Under the pieces are notes generated by a model that did not search any database, was not told where the DNA came from, and saw only the letters and a program-made list of their open reading frames with translations. This document shows, piece after piece, positions 24,807 to 37,863 of a DNA stretch of 64,000 bases. Made by a program: the position numbers and the translations under genes. This DNA is from Acanthochlamys bracteata (lineage: Eukaryota; Streptophyta; Magnoliopsida; Pandanales; Velloziaceae): positions 5,337,001-5,401,000 of the forward strand of contig CM034126.1 in NCBI GenBank assembly GCA_019914995.1, given 5' to 3'. Each line of letters starts with the position of its first letter. Position 1 is the first letter of the stretch.

Positions 24807-25002
24807 TTAAATACTCTTTCAATCTTATTCTTATCATTCAATATAAAATACATATATTTTTTATAGACTCCTTATAAATCTAAATAAAAAGAATTTTAAA
24901 TAAAAAAAGATATCTAAATATAATTCTAATAAAAATATATAGAATAAAATATAATTCTAACGAAATATATCTAGAATAATATATTGTTAACTCACGCCAA
25001 CA
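24807..25002 (-). repeat. Copia 3' LTR
   Basis: This 196-bp AT-rich LTR starts TGTTGGCGTGAGTTAACAAT on the minus strand and shares about 170 alignable bases with the copy at 29894-30083. Its outer end reads ...GAGTATTTAA where CA is expected. Confidence 0.85.
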
Positions 25003-25018
25003 TTCCACTTCAAGTTGG
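25003..25018 (-). other. Copia polypurine tract region
   Basis: On the minus strand, ACTTGAAGTGGAA directly precedes the 3' LTR. It corresponds to the usual copia tract ACTTGAGGGGGAG, with two purine changes. Confidence 0.6.
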
Positions 25019-25019
25019 T

Positions 25020-28000
25020 GCAAAGATATCATCAATGCCCAACTTGCTCAGTGAGTTATGAAATATTTTGTTTGAAACTTCTTTTGTCAATATATTCGCT
25101 AACTGTGCCTCTGAAGCCACAAAAGGAAACTCAACTAATTTTTGCTTCCAATTTTTCCTTAATAAAATACCGATCGATCTCAACATGTTTGGTCCGATCA
25201 TGCTGTATTGAATTATGAGCAATATTTATTGCTGCCTTGTTATCACAGAACAGTTTCATGGTACTTTTAGGAGAAAAACTAAGCTCCGTCAATAACATTC
25301 GAAGCCATAAGAGGTCACAAACTTCATGCGCCATCCCTCTGTATTCAGCTTCAGCAGACGATCGAGCAACCATTTTCTGTTTCTTACTCCTCTATATGAC
25401 GAGATTACCACCAATAAATGTAAAATAGCCGGATGTAGAGCGTCTATCTGTCTTATCTCCTGCCCAATCTGCATCAGTATATGCGTCAATATTCAAATAA
25501 TTATGCTTTTTGAATGGTAACTCTCTGCGTGGTGCTAACTTCAAATATCTCAAAATTCTGTTTACTGCTTCCATATGATCGACACTTGGAGAATACATAA
25601 ACTGACTAACAATACTCACTGCATATGCTATATCTGGGCGAGTATGTGATAAATAAATCAGTCTACCAACCAATCTTTGATATTTTTCCTTAGCTGCTAG
25701 CACTTAATCAGAATACTCTGCTAAGTTGTGATTCTCAATGATTGTTGTATCGGCTGGTTTGTAGTCCTACATTCCTGTTTCAGACAATAAGTCAAGAACG
25801 TATATTCTTTGTGATAGAAAAATACCTTGCTTAGACCTCGCCACTTCAATCCCAAAAAAAATTTCAACTCTCCAAATTCTTTCATCTCAAATTCAGAGAT
25901 TAGATGTTTCCTTAGCTTCTGAATTCTTCATGATCATTATCTGTAACAATCATATCATCAACATAGATTATCAAAGCAGTTACTTTATCATTCTGGTTCT
26001 TCAAAAATAATGTATGGTCAGTATTATTCTGTTGGTAACCATATCTGCTTAAGACTTGACTAAATCTACCAAACCATGCTCTCGGAGATTGTTTTAGTCC
26101 ATATAAAGCCCTTTTTAGCTTGCAGACATATTCAATTTTTCCCGATACCCCATAGCCAGGCAGAAGCTCCATATACACTTCTTCTTCTAACTCACCATGA
26201 AGAAATGCATTTTTTACATCAAACTACTGTAAGGGCCAATCAAGATTTGCTGCAAGAGACAGCAATACTCTAATGGTATTAATTTTTGCAACTGGAGCAA
26301 AAGTCTCGTGATAATCGACTCCATAGGTCTGTGAGTAACCCTTGGCCACTAACCTTGTCTTATACCTCTCGATCGTTCCATCTGCTTTGTGTTTAATTGT
26401 ATACACCCATTTACAGCCAACTGCCTTCTTCCCTTTTGGTAGTGGCACTATCTTCCAAGTCAAATTCTTCCGAAGAGCATCCATCTCTTCATTCATAGCC
26501 TTAGTCCATTTAGGATCGGATAAGGCTTCCTTAGTGCTAGAAGAAAGAGTCAAAACTGATACCTAATTAATGAAAGCCACATATGAAGAAGATAGTTTGT
26601 GAGAAGACACATGATTGGCAATAGAATATTTGAAAATTTTTCCTTCCGGTGAATATCTATTAGGAGGTTATCCACGATTTTCTCTGTGTGGCAACTCATA
26701 ATTTCTATTGACAATGTTAGATGTATCCATAATAATATTCTGAGTGCGAGTACTTACCTCAGGAATATCTTCAGGAGTTTGAGCGGGTACTGCAGAATGC
26801 GAGAGGGGGATTTTCTCTACTACTTTAGCTTTTTCTGTTTATTCCGTTTCTTTTGTTTCAAGTTCAGTAGTCTCAATCTCCTCCAGACCTAAGTCATGAT
26901 TTGCACATTGCCTCTGACTATCTTCAATATGTGTGCCGAGTTGAATAGTAAGTCAATTCAGATCTTCCGTAGCGTCTATCTCCCTCTAAAGATCTGAATG
27001 TGATGCCGATCTGACAAAATACATTTCCGACTCTACAAATGTTACATCCATAGTCACAAAGGTTCGGTGTGTCGGAGGATGATAACAACGATAACCTTTC
27101 TGGTGAGGAACATAACCAAAAAACACGCACCTCAAAGCACATGGATCTAATTTATCCCTTTGGGTTTTCTACCAGTGTACTAATGCAACAGAACCAAAAA
27201 TTCGAGGTGGAAGAGAGAGGACATATGGTTTAGTAACAAATGCAAATAAAACTTCAAGTGGTGTCCGAAAGTTCAAAACTCTAGATGGCATGCGATTAAT
27301 CACATAAACAGATTGAACTGCATCTACCCAATAATATTTAGAAACATGAGCTCCAAACAATAAAGCACGGGCGGTTTCTAATATGTGTCGATTTTTTCTT
27401 TCAGCTACCCCATTCTGTTGAGGTATTTTTGGACATGAAGTTTAATGAATAATACCATTCTGATGAAGGTAAGAGGTCAAAGATGTATTAACATACTCCC
27501 CGCATTATCAGAGCGAAAAATTCGAATAGGAAAGAAAAATTGAGACATATAACCATATTTATGAAACCGCACAAAAATATCACCAACATTACTTTTATTC
27601 TTCAAGATATATAACAATGTCATGTCCGTGCAATCATCTACAAATGTCACAAACCACCTAATGCCAGTAAAAGTAATAACCGGAGAGGGTCCCCAAACAT
27701 CCGAATGGACCAACTCAAAAGGGATTGTTCTTTTATTGATAATAAAAATATGACACTCGATGACTCTTAGCAAGGATACATGCTTCATAATGAAACTCAA
27801 ACTCTTTAAGACCGGCAAATAACGATGGTAGTAAATGTTTTAAATAACCGAAAAACACATGACCTAGACGGCGATGCCAAAGCCAGACTTTATTTTTCTT
27901 GTCAGTTTCAGATACACGAGCACTGTAAACTCTTCCTGAACTAACATAATCCATATAATATAAACCTCCTCTCTTAGTACCACCCCTAATTATCTCCTAT

Positions 28001-28180
28001 ATCTGGATATCCTGAAGCAAGCAAAAATAAGGATACATCAGAACAATACAGTTCAACTGTTCAGTAATTTGTCCAATAGATAAAAGGTTGTGTGAGAGAG
28101 ATAGAACAAGTAGGCAATTCTGTAAAGATAGATATGTTGATAATGTCACTGTACCAGTATCTGTCACTGGATAACTCTCT
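25020..28180 (-). pseudogene. Copia pol: integrase, reverse transcriptase, RNase H
   Basis: These are decayed frames on the minus strand, listed 5' to 3'. A GAG-pre-integrase block with VWLWHRRLGH and a following Cys lies at about 27730-27930. The integrase core at 27480-27760 has HSDVWGP and FRSDN, the two catalytic Asp positions; its C-terminal part continues to about 27000 with stops. Reverse transcriptase spans 25900-26560: WTKAMNEEMDALRKNLTW, then KARLVAKG with one change (KTRLVAKG), then the catalytic YVDDM near 25955. RNase H and the tail span 25020-25700, with YLSHTRPDIAYAVS, YTDADWAGD, ARSSAEAEYRGMA and DNKAAINIAHN. Stop codons separate most blocks, so no functional polyprotein is possible. 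Confidence 0.92.
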
Positions 28181-29289
28181 CTATTGGCATGTCACATTAC
28201 TTCTAATTGGAGCACTTACGGTGTGAAAATTTTTCGGATCGAATGTCATATGATCCGTAGCTCTAGAATCTGAAATCCATCCTTTATCCTGTTGTGAATT
28301 TAAAACAGTAAAGACAAACTTTTGGTTACCTGAAATTCGAGAATCTGAATTAACCTGCGACACCAAAAATAAAACTGGTGAAGGAGCAGTCGATGATGTA
28401 GAAGATGAAGGATCAGCTAAAGTGAGGCTTGCAACTCCAGACGCTACACCAGAGATCTTTTTGTCTTGTTTCTTCTTCTTCTTCAGTTCCTCCCACCAAT
28501 CAGGATAACCAACTAACTGAAAGCATGAATTCTGAATATACCCAATTTTACCACAATAAGTACACTGTCCTTCTTGTACTTGTTGCTTCACTTGAGATCT
28601 AGGATTTTTGGATGCCACAGCAGCAATAACTCTAATATCATTAGAACCTATCATAACTACTCGTCGTTGCTCCTCACGACGAATGTAGTTGTAAGATGCT
28701 TCTAATCCAGAGAAGGCATCTGTTCGTAATAGATCACTGCGGGCTTTATCAAGTGTGTCATCAAGCCCAGCCAAAAAAAACATAGGCACGTTCCCTCTCA
28801 ATCTCCTGTTGTCGAGCTAATATATCATTAGCACAACACATTCTAATTGGATTACGAAAATTCAATTCTTGTCATATGCTCTATAATTCTGCATAGTAGG
28901 CCGTAATGGGCCTTCCATTTTACTTCAATTTGAATGCCCTGCATGTTAATTCATAAATCTGTGATATATCAGAATTATCATAGTAAGTTTTGGACACAGC
29001 AGTCCAAACATCTCTAGCAGTGGGAAGCCGAATAAAAAGCTCCATCATAGTTGGTTCCATAGAGTTGATCAACCATCCTTTGACAATAGCATTGTCAGTT
29101 CTCCACCGGGCATAAGTAGGATCAGTCTCTTGAGGTCGTGCTATTTCTCTGGTCAAATAGCCCATCTCATCCTTTCCAGCAATGTACATCTCAACAATTT
29201 GAGACCAAAGAAAATAGTTGGAAACCATTTAGTTTAACACTAATGGCGGAGGATGAATCACCTTGTACGCTGATAATAGGAGTAGCCAT
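28181..29289 (-). pseudogene. Copia gag and protease
   Basis: The start is probably the ATG at 29289 (MATPIISVQGDSS...VKLNG). The frame then shifts near 29228 into VSNYFLWSQIVEMYIAGKDE, a typical copia gag N-terminus, and shifts again between 28920 and 28801. The nucleic-acid-binding zinc knuckle reads CTYCGKIGYIQNSC: all three Cys of CCHC are kept but the His is Tyr. The protease motif reads WISDSRATDHMT, where the family has DSGATDHMT, so the glycine after the catalytic Asp-Ser is Arg. Both changes should disable the product. Confidence 0.88.
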
Positions 29290-29878
29290 TGGAGCAACTG
29301 GAGAGAGAACACCTAAACCTTCCATAAAATTTTTTTTAATTTTTTTAAAATAATAAGTTCGGGCTGGATCAGACGGGCCGGGTCAGGTCACGATCGTCGG
29401 CCTGACGAGATCGGCGCTATAGACGACGGTCGGCGGCCCGACGAGCGGCGGCTGAAACGACGGCGATGGCGGTCGGCGGCGGCGGCGGCGAATCACCGCG
29501 AAAAGCGGTGGCGAGAATGGTGGCGAGCGGCGGTTGCGTGTGTGATTTAATCCTCGCCGAGACGGCGCAAAACGATGAAGCAACGCCGTGAATGTAGAGG
29601 AGGGCGGTCGACGAAAGCGATGGCGGCGACACAAACGTCTTGGCGGCGGCGGATGTGGCGGTGGTTTGCGGCGGAAGAAAAAAATCTAAGCGCGGCGGCG
29701 CGGCAAATACGATTTGATTTTTTTGTTTTGTTTGAGTAATCCAATCAAATCACGGATTTGTTCTTATCGGATTTCTAACCGTTGTAATCGAATCTTCATG
29801 ATTCAATGGATAGTCTTGTCGAAATCTGGCCGTCGCAGTCGTTATTTTCACGACGACGACGAGCAGATCTAGGATTTT
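29235..29878 (-). other. Copia 5' leader with GC-rich block
   Basis: This lies between the primer-binding site and gag. The stretch 29380-29740 is packed with CGG/GCC and CGACG words, unlike the A/T-rich DNA around it. Nearer the LTR, 29765-29870 holds two copies of a unit with CGTCGTCGTCGTGAAAATAA on the minus strand. The same unit is amplified at 55541-55875. No convincing protein is encoded. Confidence 0.6.
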
Positions 29879-29893
29879 ACTCTGATATCAAGA
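29879..29893 (-). other. Copia primer-binding site
   Basis: On the minus strand the 5' LTR end ...GAGTTTTTCA is followed by TCTTGATATCAGAGT. This matches the tRNA-iMet complement TGGTATCAGAGC with few changes. Confidence 0.8.
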
Positions 29894-30083
29894 TGAAAAA
29901 CTCTTTCAATCTTATTCTTATTATTCAATATAAAGTATATATATATAGACTCCTTATAAATCTAAATAAGGAGAATTTTAAATAAAAAAAATATCTAAAT
30001 ATATTTCTAATAAAGATATGTAGAATAAAATATAAATTTAAAAAAATATATTTAAAATAATATATTATTAACTCATGCAAAGA
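29894..30083 (-). repeat. Copia 5' LTR
   Basis: This 190-bp LTR keeps the canonical CA end (TTTTTCA) next to the primer-binding site. Its outer end, TCTTTGCATGAGTTAATA, has lost the TG start. Confidence 0.85.
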
Positions 30084-31331
30084 AGTTTAGTTTCATAAAA
30101 TTTAAAATCTCAAACGTGGATGAATCACCGACACCTGCAACATCTTTGTCTATACTCTCCAAGTCTAATTTCAATATTTAAAGGAGAACAAGAACAAATC
30201 TTACACCTTTGTGTTCAAGTTTACATGCACCTCTCTAAGAAATACTAAGACTGTAGTTTTTACCTCCTAGATCGCAAGAACAAATCTTATGTCCAATTTC
30301 TAATTACCTATAAGCTGCAAAACTTGACTAAAGCAAAAGCAGAACTTACTAACTTTGTGTTTACATATCAGTTAGTGTTCTCAAGGAAGTGAAACGGAGA
30401 GCAATTTTGGGGTTGAGTTTTGATTGAGTTGGTTCGTACGTAGACTTTACATGGCATCATAGAGGAATTAATTTGATCTAAGATATATAACATTCGTTTC
30501 ATCTAACAGTTTTAACAGCATGTCAATGTTATTAGGGATAAGCACCCAAATTCTTTTCTTTTTATAATTTTTTTAGTGCTTTTGAATTTGAGAAAGAGCT
30601 TGATTAGTATCTAACGATGAACATGACGAATTCAACAGATATAATGGTCATAGAAGCGTTTTCAGATGAATTACTTATAAAATAAAATTTTTCTAAAATA
30701 AAAAATATTTTTTTTTAAATAATAAAAATATATAATAATAAAAAAAATTTATCTAAAATTTTTTATATTTTTTAAAATTTTAAATAAAATTTTTAAATAT
30801 TTATAAATATATATTGAAAAATATAAAATTAAAAATTAAAAAATTTTGTTGAAAAAATGAAAAACCAAACGCATCCTTAATATCGGATAGATCAATGCCT
30901 TGTTTTCGAGAGAAGGATGCTTCAGGAGATGAATATTGAAAGTGATTATGAATTTTTTTTTTTGAACGAAAGATATTTTACAAGTTTTAAATAAATAAAT
31001 TCTATATGACCTAAAAAAATAATCAAACAAAGGAGATTTCTTCGTGCACGAAATAATCATAAATTCCTTTCTGCTTTCACCCAAAATACGAAAATCAAAA
31101 CCTTGCTTCAGATCGAACAGGAATTCTGAACTTCATGTCATTGCCAGCAGTGTGTTGGTGATTTAGCTATCCCATGAATCTGACATCAGCGAGTTTGCTT
31201 TCCCTGAGCAATTCAATTCACAAGCAGTAGAGTGAACAACAGTCAAGGATCATAATATTTGAATCTTCACATTAACTGCTCTTCTTGAAGAGGATGAATT
31301 AGGATTGTTAACCAGTAATGATCATCCCATT
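30084..31331. other. Intergenic, AT-rich
   Basis: No gene recognised. A/T-rich blocks occur at 30670-30880, and the right end is probably the 3' untranslated region of PUS10. The minus-strand open frame 30836-31084 has no known motif. Confidence 0.4.
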
Positions 31332-34300
31332 TTAGTTAAAGAAATCCATCTTGACATCCGTTACATCAAGTTGCAAGATCTCAGCTCTGCAACCCAAAAT
31401 GGAACCTATGCTGCAGATAATATAATATAGAATGAGGACAAAATATAACACCAAATTTCACACATAATATTTCTGATATCATGAGAGAAATCATCATAAT
31501 TGATATGTCACAATACTAGTGGTTGTCTTAAATTTGAGTCTAAATCAACCAGCAACTTAAAAACACCCACCAATGACTATGTGCCTCTTTAATCGTGATT
31601 TGAATCATGATGCTTATCATCATATGATATGTAGCACTACTCATATATCTTGTGCGCATGCATAACATTCAAACTTCGAGGAAAATATAATGTATCATCA
31701 AATTAAGAGTTGATCAAACGTTCAATTGAGTCATGAATGAATTTTAATTAATATGAGGCATCACAGGCAGCTCTCCAACACTATATGGCATCGCAGAATA
31801 TCACCTTTGAAACATATACACAAAAGAATCTCTATATAATTTTATATCATTATCATTTGCAGCACAAATTCTACCATACAAAATCGGAACTTGTGTTGCA
31901 CAAATCTTTCAAACTCCGCGTTTTACTAAAAATATAAAAGGAAAAAGAATTTTTATGAAGCACTTGCTGAATTTCGAGCATGATAAAGTGCATAACTTGC
32001 ACAAGGATGTTACTTCATAAATGTAGGTTAAAGCCTTAAATCAAGGTAAAGATGAAGTACAGTCATTTTTCCTTGCATTCTACCAGATTCCTCCACATCC
32101 TTGAGCACTTGATATTAGGAAATAGCCACAAAGTGTCGTTGCTGTCCTTTGATATATGCGTTAACGACAGAGAAAATACTGAATTTGACTCTAAGTTATC
32201 TAAAGGAGAGATGCTAATTCAGGTGATAAACTCAAGATTTAGAGCACTAAAACAATGCTAACTACAAGATCATCTAAATATAGCCCTATGTACAGAAGTT
32301 ATTAACTGTAAAGCACAACACATTGCATCCTTGCAGTGAATTATAGCAACTACCAAAAAGGAGACACCGTTCTCACCTAGGATCAGTACGGCCAAGATCT
32401 CCATGCACAAATTCCTTTATGTATGTTCCAGCCTGTTTTCAAAAGAGTATAGTCCTGAGTAAATTGTCAGGCTGACAACAAAGAAACAGGAAGCAGAAGA
32501 AGGACTACACTTCTAAGATACAAAAACCAAATAATTTTATTTAGAATCAAGATATATAAAACATACTAAGGTCAGCAATTATAACAATATAGTTAAGAAG
32601 TGGAAATATACCAGCTTGTCTCCATTACATATCACAAGCTATGCAGAACTAATGGATGGGAAAGAACAAAAAAGATTACCTGTGTGCAAAGATGCAAAAG
32701 AAAATACTGACTTTTACCATTTATCTTTTCAGCCCTCATCCTGTTTGCAAATTTAAAGTAGAAACGCTGTCATAAGAGAACAACCCTAGGTTAATATGCT
32801 TACTATAACACTCAATTACCAGTGTATAAGTCGCTTCCTCTCCATTGGACTGCGCCTGTGCAGAACCCGGATGGGTGTCCTTTGTGAAATCTCCTACTCC
32901 AAAGTTGAAAACAACTTAGCGGACTGGGATATCATAAAAAGTTCAGAAGATACACAAAACACAAATTTCACTAATAACTTCAAAGTCAAACATAGGCAAT
33001 ATAATAGGCAACCTATAGTGAAACAACCACAAGGATATTGCAGCCATTGAACTACTCCAGATGCATTATAGATGTTTCTGTAAGTATCAGTGGATTTGAA
33101 AAGTTCTCAAATACCAAATGGCTTGAATAAAGCCACTCACAAAATGCGAAAGCAACTAACCAGATCCTTGGTGGAAGATATATTGAGCAGTTCCTCCTCA
33201 GTTGGTGGTCGAGAAATCCATACAAGTGCTGCATATTGCTTCTGCAAGGTATTACAGAATAAACCCTTAAGAATTAGATTTTTAGTAAAAATGGAACATC
33301 TCGACATGCAAACCCATATCTTAGCAAGGATGATAATAAGCAAAAGAAAAAGAAAGCTCTACCTGCTTTTCTGCCTCCCCTTCACGCATAATAGCCCAAA
33401 CTTCATTACCCGCCAATTTAAGGTTCCTCACCATAACCTAAATGACAAAATCCTTTCAAATTGAACCATTTAAGCATAGAAGAATCCTGACAGAATCTTA
33501 AGTAAAACAATTGAACCTTACATATTTCTCATCAGCTTTATTTATTTTCTTGGCAATTTCTTGAAGATCAGCTTCAGAAGGAACAGTCCGTGCATTTGAA
33601 ACTTCAACCAAAAACGGACGACCTGTGCCAAGCATCCGTACCTGTTAAGCAAGGCTCTGTCAGGTTAAAACACCAATCGATGGAAATATTATTTTCAATG
33701 AAACAAGTCTATACATCTATATCTTCTCTACCAGCAGCATGAAACTTGTAGTTGTCACCTCTACAAACAAGAAGAGTATTCTTTCCTATTATCTCCTGCA
33801 GTATATGAAATCAATAATCCGTTTGTCAAACAAACAAACAAAAAACACAAAAAAAGTTATATGGAACTTTAAATAAAGAACAGAATCTCATAGTTCACAG
33901 CAGCTGACCTCAACAGATGCTTCCCCCATCCTCTCATCATCAACTATCCAACGAGACTGACTCACCTTTCTGGAGAACTGTCAGACAAAGGATATGGATC
34001 ACAAAATATGAACAAAGAGCTATTTCACATAGGTCAGAAGCAACACTTCAATTATTACTTGCACATAATGATACAACACTGTCGAAAGGAAGGTTTTGGG
34101 CTATTGGCTTAATGTCTTTTATCAACATGGAGATAGAACTTCAGAGGGAGCACCCAGAATCAAAATATTGCATTCACATTCCAGGTTCAAATTATAAGTG
34201 TGCAAAAGGAACTTATTTACACGATCAACTTAGTCTTTGTCTATTTTTCATACAACATCCATGAACTAGAAGAGTATCACTAGGTTTCACAATAATTGTT

Positions 34301-36699
34301 GTTTGATCCACATAAAATATGCCAAAACAAGCTACACTAACTAAGTATCTTCTATAACTGCCATTCAGAAAATTATATGTCACAAGCTTTTTGTTGAAAC
34401 AGATATGTTATAAAAACCGAACCAAGTTGTATATCAAGCTTCAACTTTCACAAACCCTTTCCATGTTGCAAAAGGTTCCACTATGTTGACTTCATTTCAT
34501 TGAACAAAACATTTCCACTAGCTAACTGTCACACTTTTCAGGATAAGCTAATGAGTATGCTTGGAAAGCTGAGTTGATTTAAGTGTCCATGTAACTTACC
34601 TTCAAGTACCTTCCACCTATATATATGGGCAGCCTGTAGCATGTTGCAGTCAGCTGACAAGGAGTATCAACCTAACAAATGCAAACATGGAGTGGTCAAC
34701 AAACGGTAACAATTTTGCTGACTTTGGTTTGCTCCTGTATAGATGATTACCATTTCTGGAGGTAATAGAAATAGCTCAGAAAATAAATCATCTCGCAATC
34801 CATTGAGTATTTTGTAAGTGGCTGCATCAGATTCACTCCCATTGCCATAGTAACTGTCCTTTGTTTCTGCAGGGACATCAAACATTGAGTAATAGCAAAC
34901 ATGTCGTAACATCATCTATGGAGAGCTGAAGGAGATATGGATCATCGGAATCAATACTACAAACTCATTTGTGGCTGGCATAGCAAGTACAAACTCTTGA
35001 TAATAATGATACACACAAATACTCAAAGTGTGTTTCCATGGTGAATGTAAACATATGTTCAATATCCACACGCCTGTGCAGAGATGGAAAACTAGACAAA
35101 TAAGATTGACAACATCGATATTCATGATACTCCTTGAAATTCAAAGGTACTATAAATAGGTATTCATTGATTGGTTGCTAAAAGATGTGTTTAATTGATT
35201 ATATTGCGTACTAGTTCATAGTTCTATTTGCATGCTCCTGTCTGTACTCCTATATACTTTGTCACACTAATTTCTATATCCAGAATATGTCATGAAAATA
35301 TTTAGTTTACAATAGCAACTATGCAATGATTTTAGTGAAATCCATTATAAGTTCATGATGGAAATGAAAAGAGACGAAGTTCACTTAAAATGTAATGGTT
35401 GCCTCAATTCTACATTGCTGAAAAAAACGAATCACCTGACTTTTTTCTTTTGCCAGAAAGGTCTTTTGCCAATGTATTCTGAAGCTTTCTTGAAGCATCA
35501 GAGTGAGAATATGTCATGCGAATACGAAATTGATTGACACAAGATTTGACACCCTGCAAAGAATAAATCTTGGGATTATGCACATCCAGTAAAGAATAAC
35601 TCAAGTTGAGCAAATACCAGGTGTTTTTCAAGTGAACTAGTTAGTGAGACTCTCAGTGCATCTTTCAAGGAAGTGAACTCTGATGGATGCTTCTCTCTGA
35701 ACCACTCCTCACTATTATATTTCTTCTTCAAATACAACCTACAAAAACAAATTTTAGAAATTTAAAATATTATGCTGAAAAACATCAACAGACTGGACAA
35801 TACATGTAAAAGCAATATTGTAGAGGCAAACTCACAGAGAAGCATACATCTTACCATATGGCTCGTTCATTAGCTACTACAGCAGGTGGTATTGAAATCT
35901 CAAGCATAAAACCATCAATTTCATGAAGCCCATTTTTTACTACTTCCACAATCATGGCCACAAGGTCATCCCAGGATGGAGTTTCCTTGGATGTCTGAAT
36001 TCCTTCCATTTGGCGACTATCAAATTGCAGAATGCCTAAACAGATGCTACAAAAACTTTCTTTCTCTGCTGAATTCTGTGAAGCATATGAACATTTGACA
36101 AGTCCATCTGCTTTTAGTACATTGTCTACACTGTGAGTTTGTTGTTTTTCTGCTTCCTCAAGATAAGTAAGCAATGCTGAAGGTGTAAAGGATGAGCATG
36201 CATAAGCACGCTCCTGGACTCCAAGTAATCTAAATATGCATCGGACACACACCTGTTAAAAGAAAAACAACCATTACTGCTCAATTCATGAAAAGAAAAA
36301 GAAAACAAAAGCATTACATCTACTCAATTGGAAAACTTTTACAGGTTGTATAAGAACATTTTAGAATTACTGTACAATTGACAAGAAAATAAGACTAGCT
36401 ACACGGCAGAAAAACCAACACTTTGTGGCGGTGTTAGTTTCATATACAACAGAAAACAACTAAAAATTTCGTCTTGTATTATATAAGCAAATTCATAAAG
36501 GTAAATATATCAAATCATTAGTGAAATCAGTGTGCACATCATAACACCAAGAAAATTCCTAGAAAGAAACAAAAAGAAGATTTTTTTGACGGGAACAACA
36601 AACCCCAGAAGAGAGAAGATCACGAGTAACGTGCGGCGATGGTAGCGATTGCGCCGCCAGAGAGATATCGCCCTTCAACTCGCCCTCGGCGGCGACCAT
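31332..36699 (-). CDS. PUS10: tRNA pseudouridine synthase PUS10
   Basis: The gene model has 15 exons: 36699-36604, 36252-35855, 35738-35618, 35553-35436, 34866-34751, 34671-34600, 33977-33909, 33795-33715, 33641-33522, 33437-33363, 33241-33161, 32893-32820, 32740-32680, 32432-32377, 31410-31332. All have GT...AG borders and matching phases, giving 538 residues. The N-terminal zinc-binding part has CVRC (C34, C37) and CSIC (C100, C103). The catalytic domain contains YIGGRYLKFSRKVSQSRW, GREDIDVRMLGTGRPF (about 352-367, with the catalytic Asp), RTPIRVLHRRSPMERKR and the C-terminal LDVTDVKMDFFN, all characteristic of PUS10. The family makes pseudouridine at positions 54/55 of the T-psi-C arm in some cytosolic tRNAs; the plant enzyme is less studied. 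The frame is intact. The largest intron (31411-32376) separates the last two exons. Confidence 0.95.
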
Positions 36700-36929
36700 C
36701 TAAGCCGGATCCAATTCAAATTTAAAGTTGCAATCTTTTATATCTACTGAAAATTTCAGAAGCTTTTAGAAGAGAAGAAAGGATCCTGGGGTTGATTATA
36801 TACTTCGGTCTATTCGTAACAGTCACGTGTTTGGCACGAGACATGTTATAAAATCTCGAAAGAGAACAGAGACCGTGGCACCAATTATGGCTGCGGCAAG
36901 TGTAAATACATTCGGATAAACTTTTCAAC

Positions 36930-37140
36930 TATTTTTTATTCTAAATTTTTATTTTCTAACAAAATTTTTATAATATTTATATTTTATAAATTTTTTAAAT
37001 TTGTTTGAAAGTACGAAAAAATTTACATAATAAAATCTAATTATTATTTATTTTTATACGGTAAAAAAATAAAGTTTATTTAAAAGAAAATTAATTAATT
37101 TTCGTATTAGAATTTTTTTTTAAAAACCATTTTAAATATT
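36930..37140 (+). repeat. AT-rich dispersed repeat copy
   Basis: It contains AATAAAATCTAATTATTATT followed by TATTTTTAT and a GGTAAAAAAATAAAGTTTATT-like tail in the same order as the copy near 50281. Confidence 0.4.
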
Positions 37141-37863
37141 TCTATTAGTTGTATATCATGATAACTATGCAGGCTAACATCTTAGAGCGGGCATTGGAGC
37201 TACCATTACCGTAGAAAAATACATTATGGGTGAAAATTTAAATTAACGGGTTAGTTTTGGATTTATCTATTTAATAATCGGATCAAATTCGTTCAATTCT
37301 AATCTAATTTATGAATTTATACGCGTCAAAATTGTCAATCATAATATAACCTATTTAATAATTAGATCAAACTTGAATCGATCAATTTAATAATTAAAAT
37401 AAATAATTTTTAAATTTACACTTTTAAGCTTGATTAAAATTATAAAATCAGTTGGAATAAAAGTGCATGATATTTTTGATAAAGAGATTTAGTGAGTGCA
37501 TGTTAAAGTATGCATTTTTATTATGTTCAATAGTCCTTAAAATATTTTAAAAATAATTTTTATTTTTTAAAAATATGTGGTGACAGAATTTAAATTTTAT
37601 GATTAGAAATACATACTAATAATTTTGATAAAAATTTTAATAAATATAGCTATCTAACAAAATTTTGATAAAATTTTTTATACAAAATCCAAATTTGTCA
37701 TTAAAAAAAATATAGATAGTAATATTTTCGATAATATAATAATTCTTATTTTACACTATTTTATAAGTAATGAAAGTAAACGATTAATTATAAATACAAT
37801 ATAATTTATAATTGCCAAAATTTTATTATAAAATAAGAAAAAACTAAAAAAGAATTTCTCTTC

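Larger units (their letters stand above)
24807..30083 (-). mobile_element. Ty1/copia LTR retrotransposon, full length but decayed
   Basis: Two related LTRs bound the element: 24807-25002 (3' LTR) and 29894-30083 (5' LTR), read on the minus strand. Next to the 5' LTR is a primer-binding site for initiator tRNA-Met, and next to the 3' LTR is a purine-rich stretch. Between them lie leader, gag, protease, integrase, reverse transcriptase and RNase H in the copia order (integrase before reverse transcriptase). Coding frames are cut by many stops and shifts, and the LTRs differ by numerous substitutions and indels, so the insertion is old. A clear target-site duplication was not found. It sits 0.8 kb beyond the intact P450. 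Confidence 0.92.

Noticed and set aside
29383..29744. Arg/Pro/Ala-rich frames in the copia leader
   Set aside because: Composition follows from CGG/GCC repeats, three frames overlap, and no domain is present. It is treated as a GC-rich leader, not a gene.
24802..30090. Candidate 5-bp target duplication (TTTAG/TTTAG) around the first copia element
   Set aside because: The words do not abut the LTR ends when these are set by the primer-binding site and TG/CA rule, so the match may be chance.
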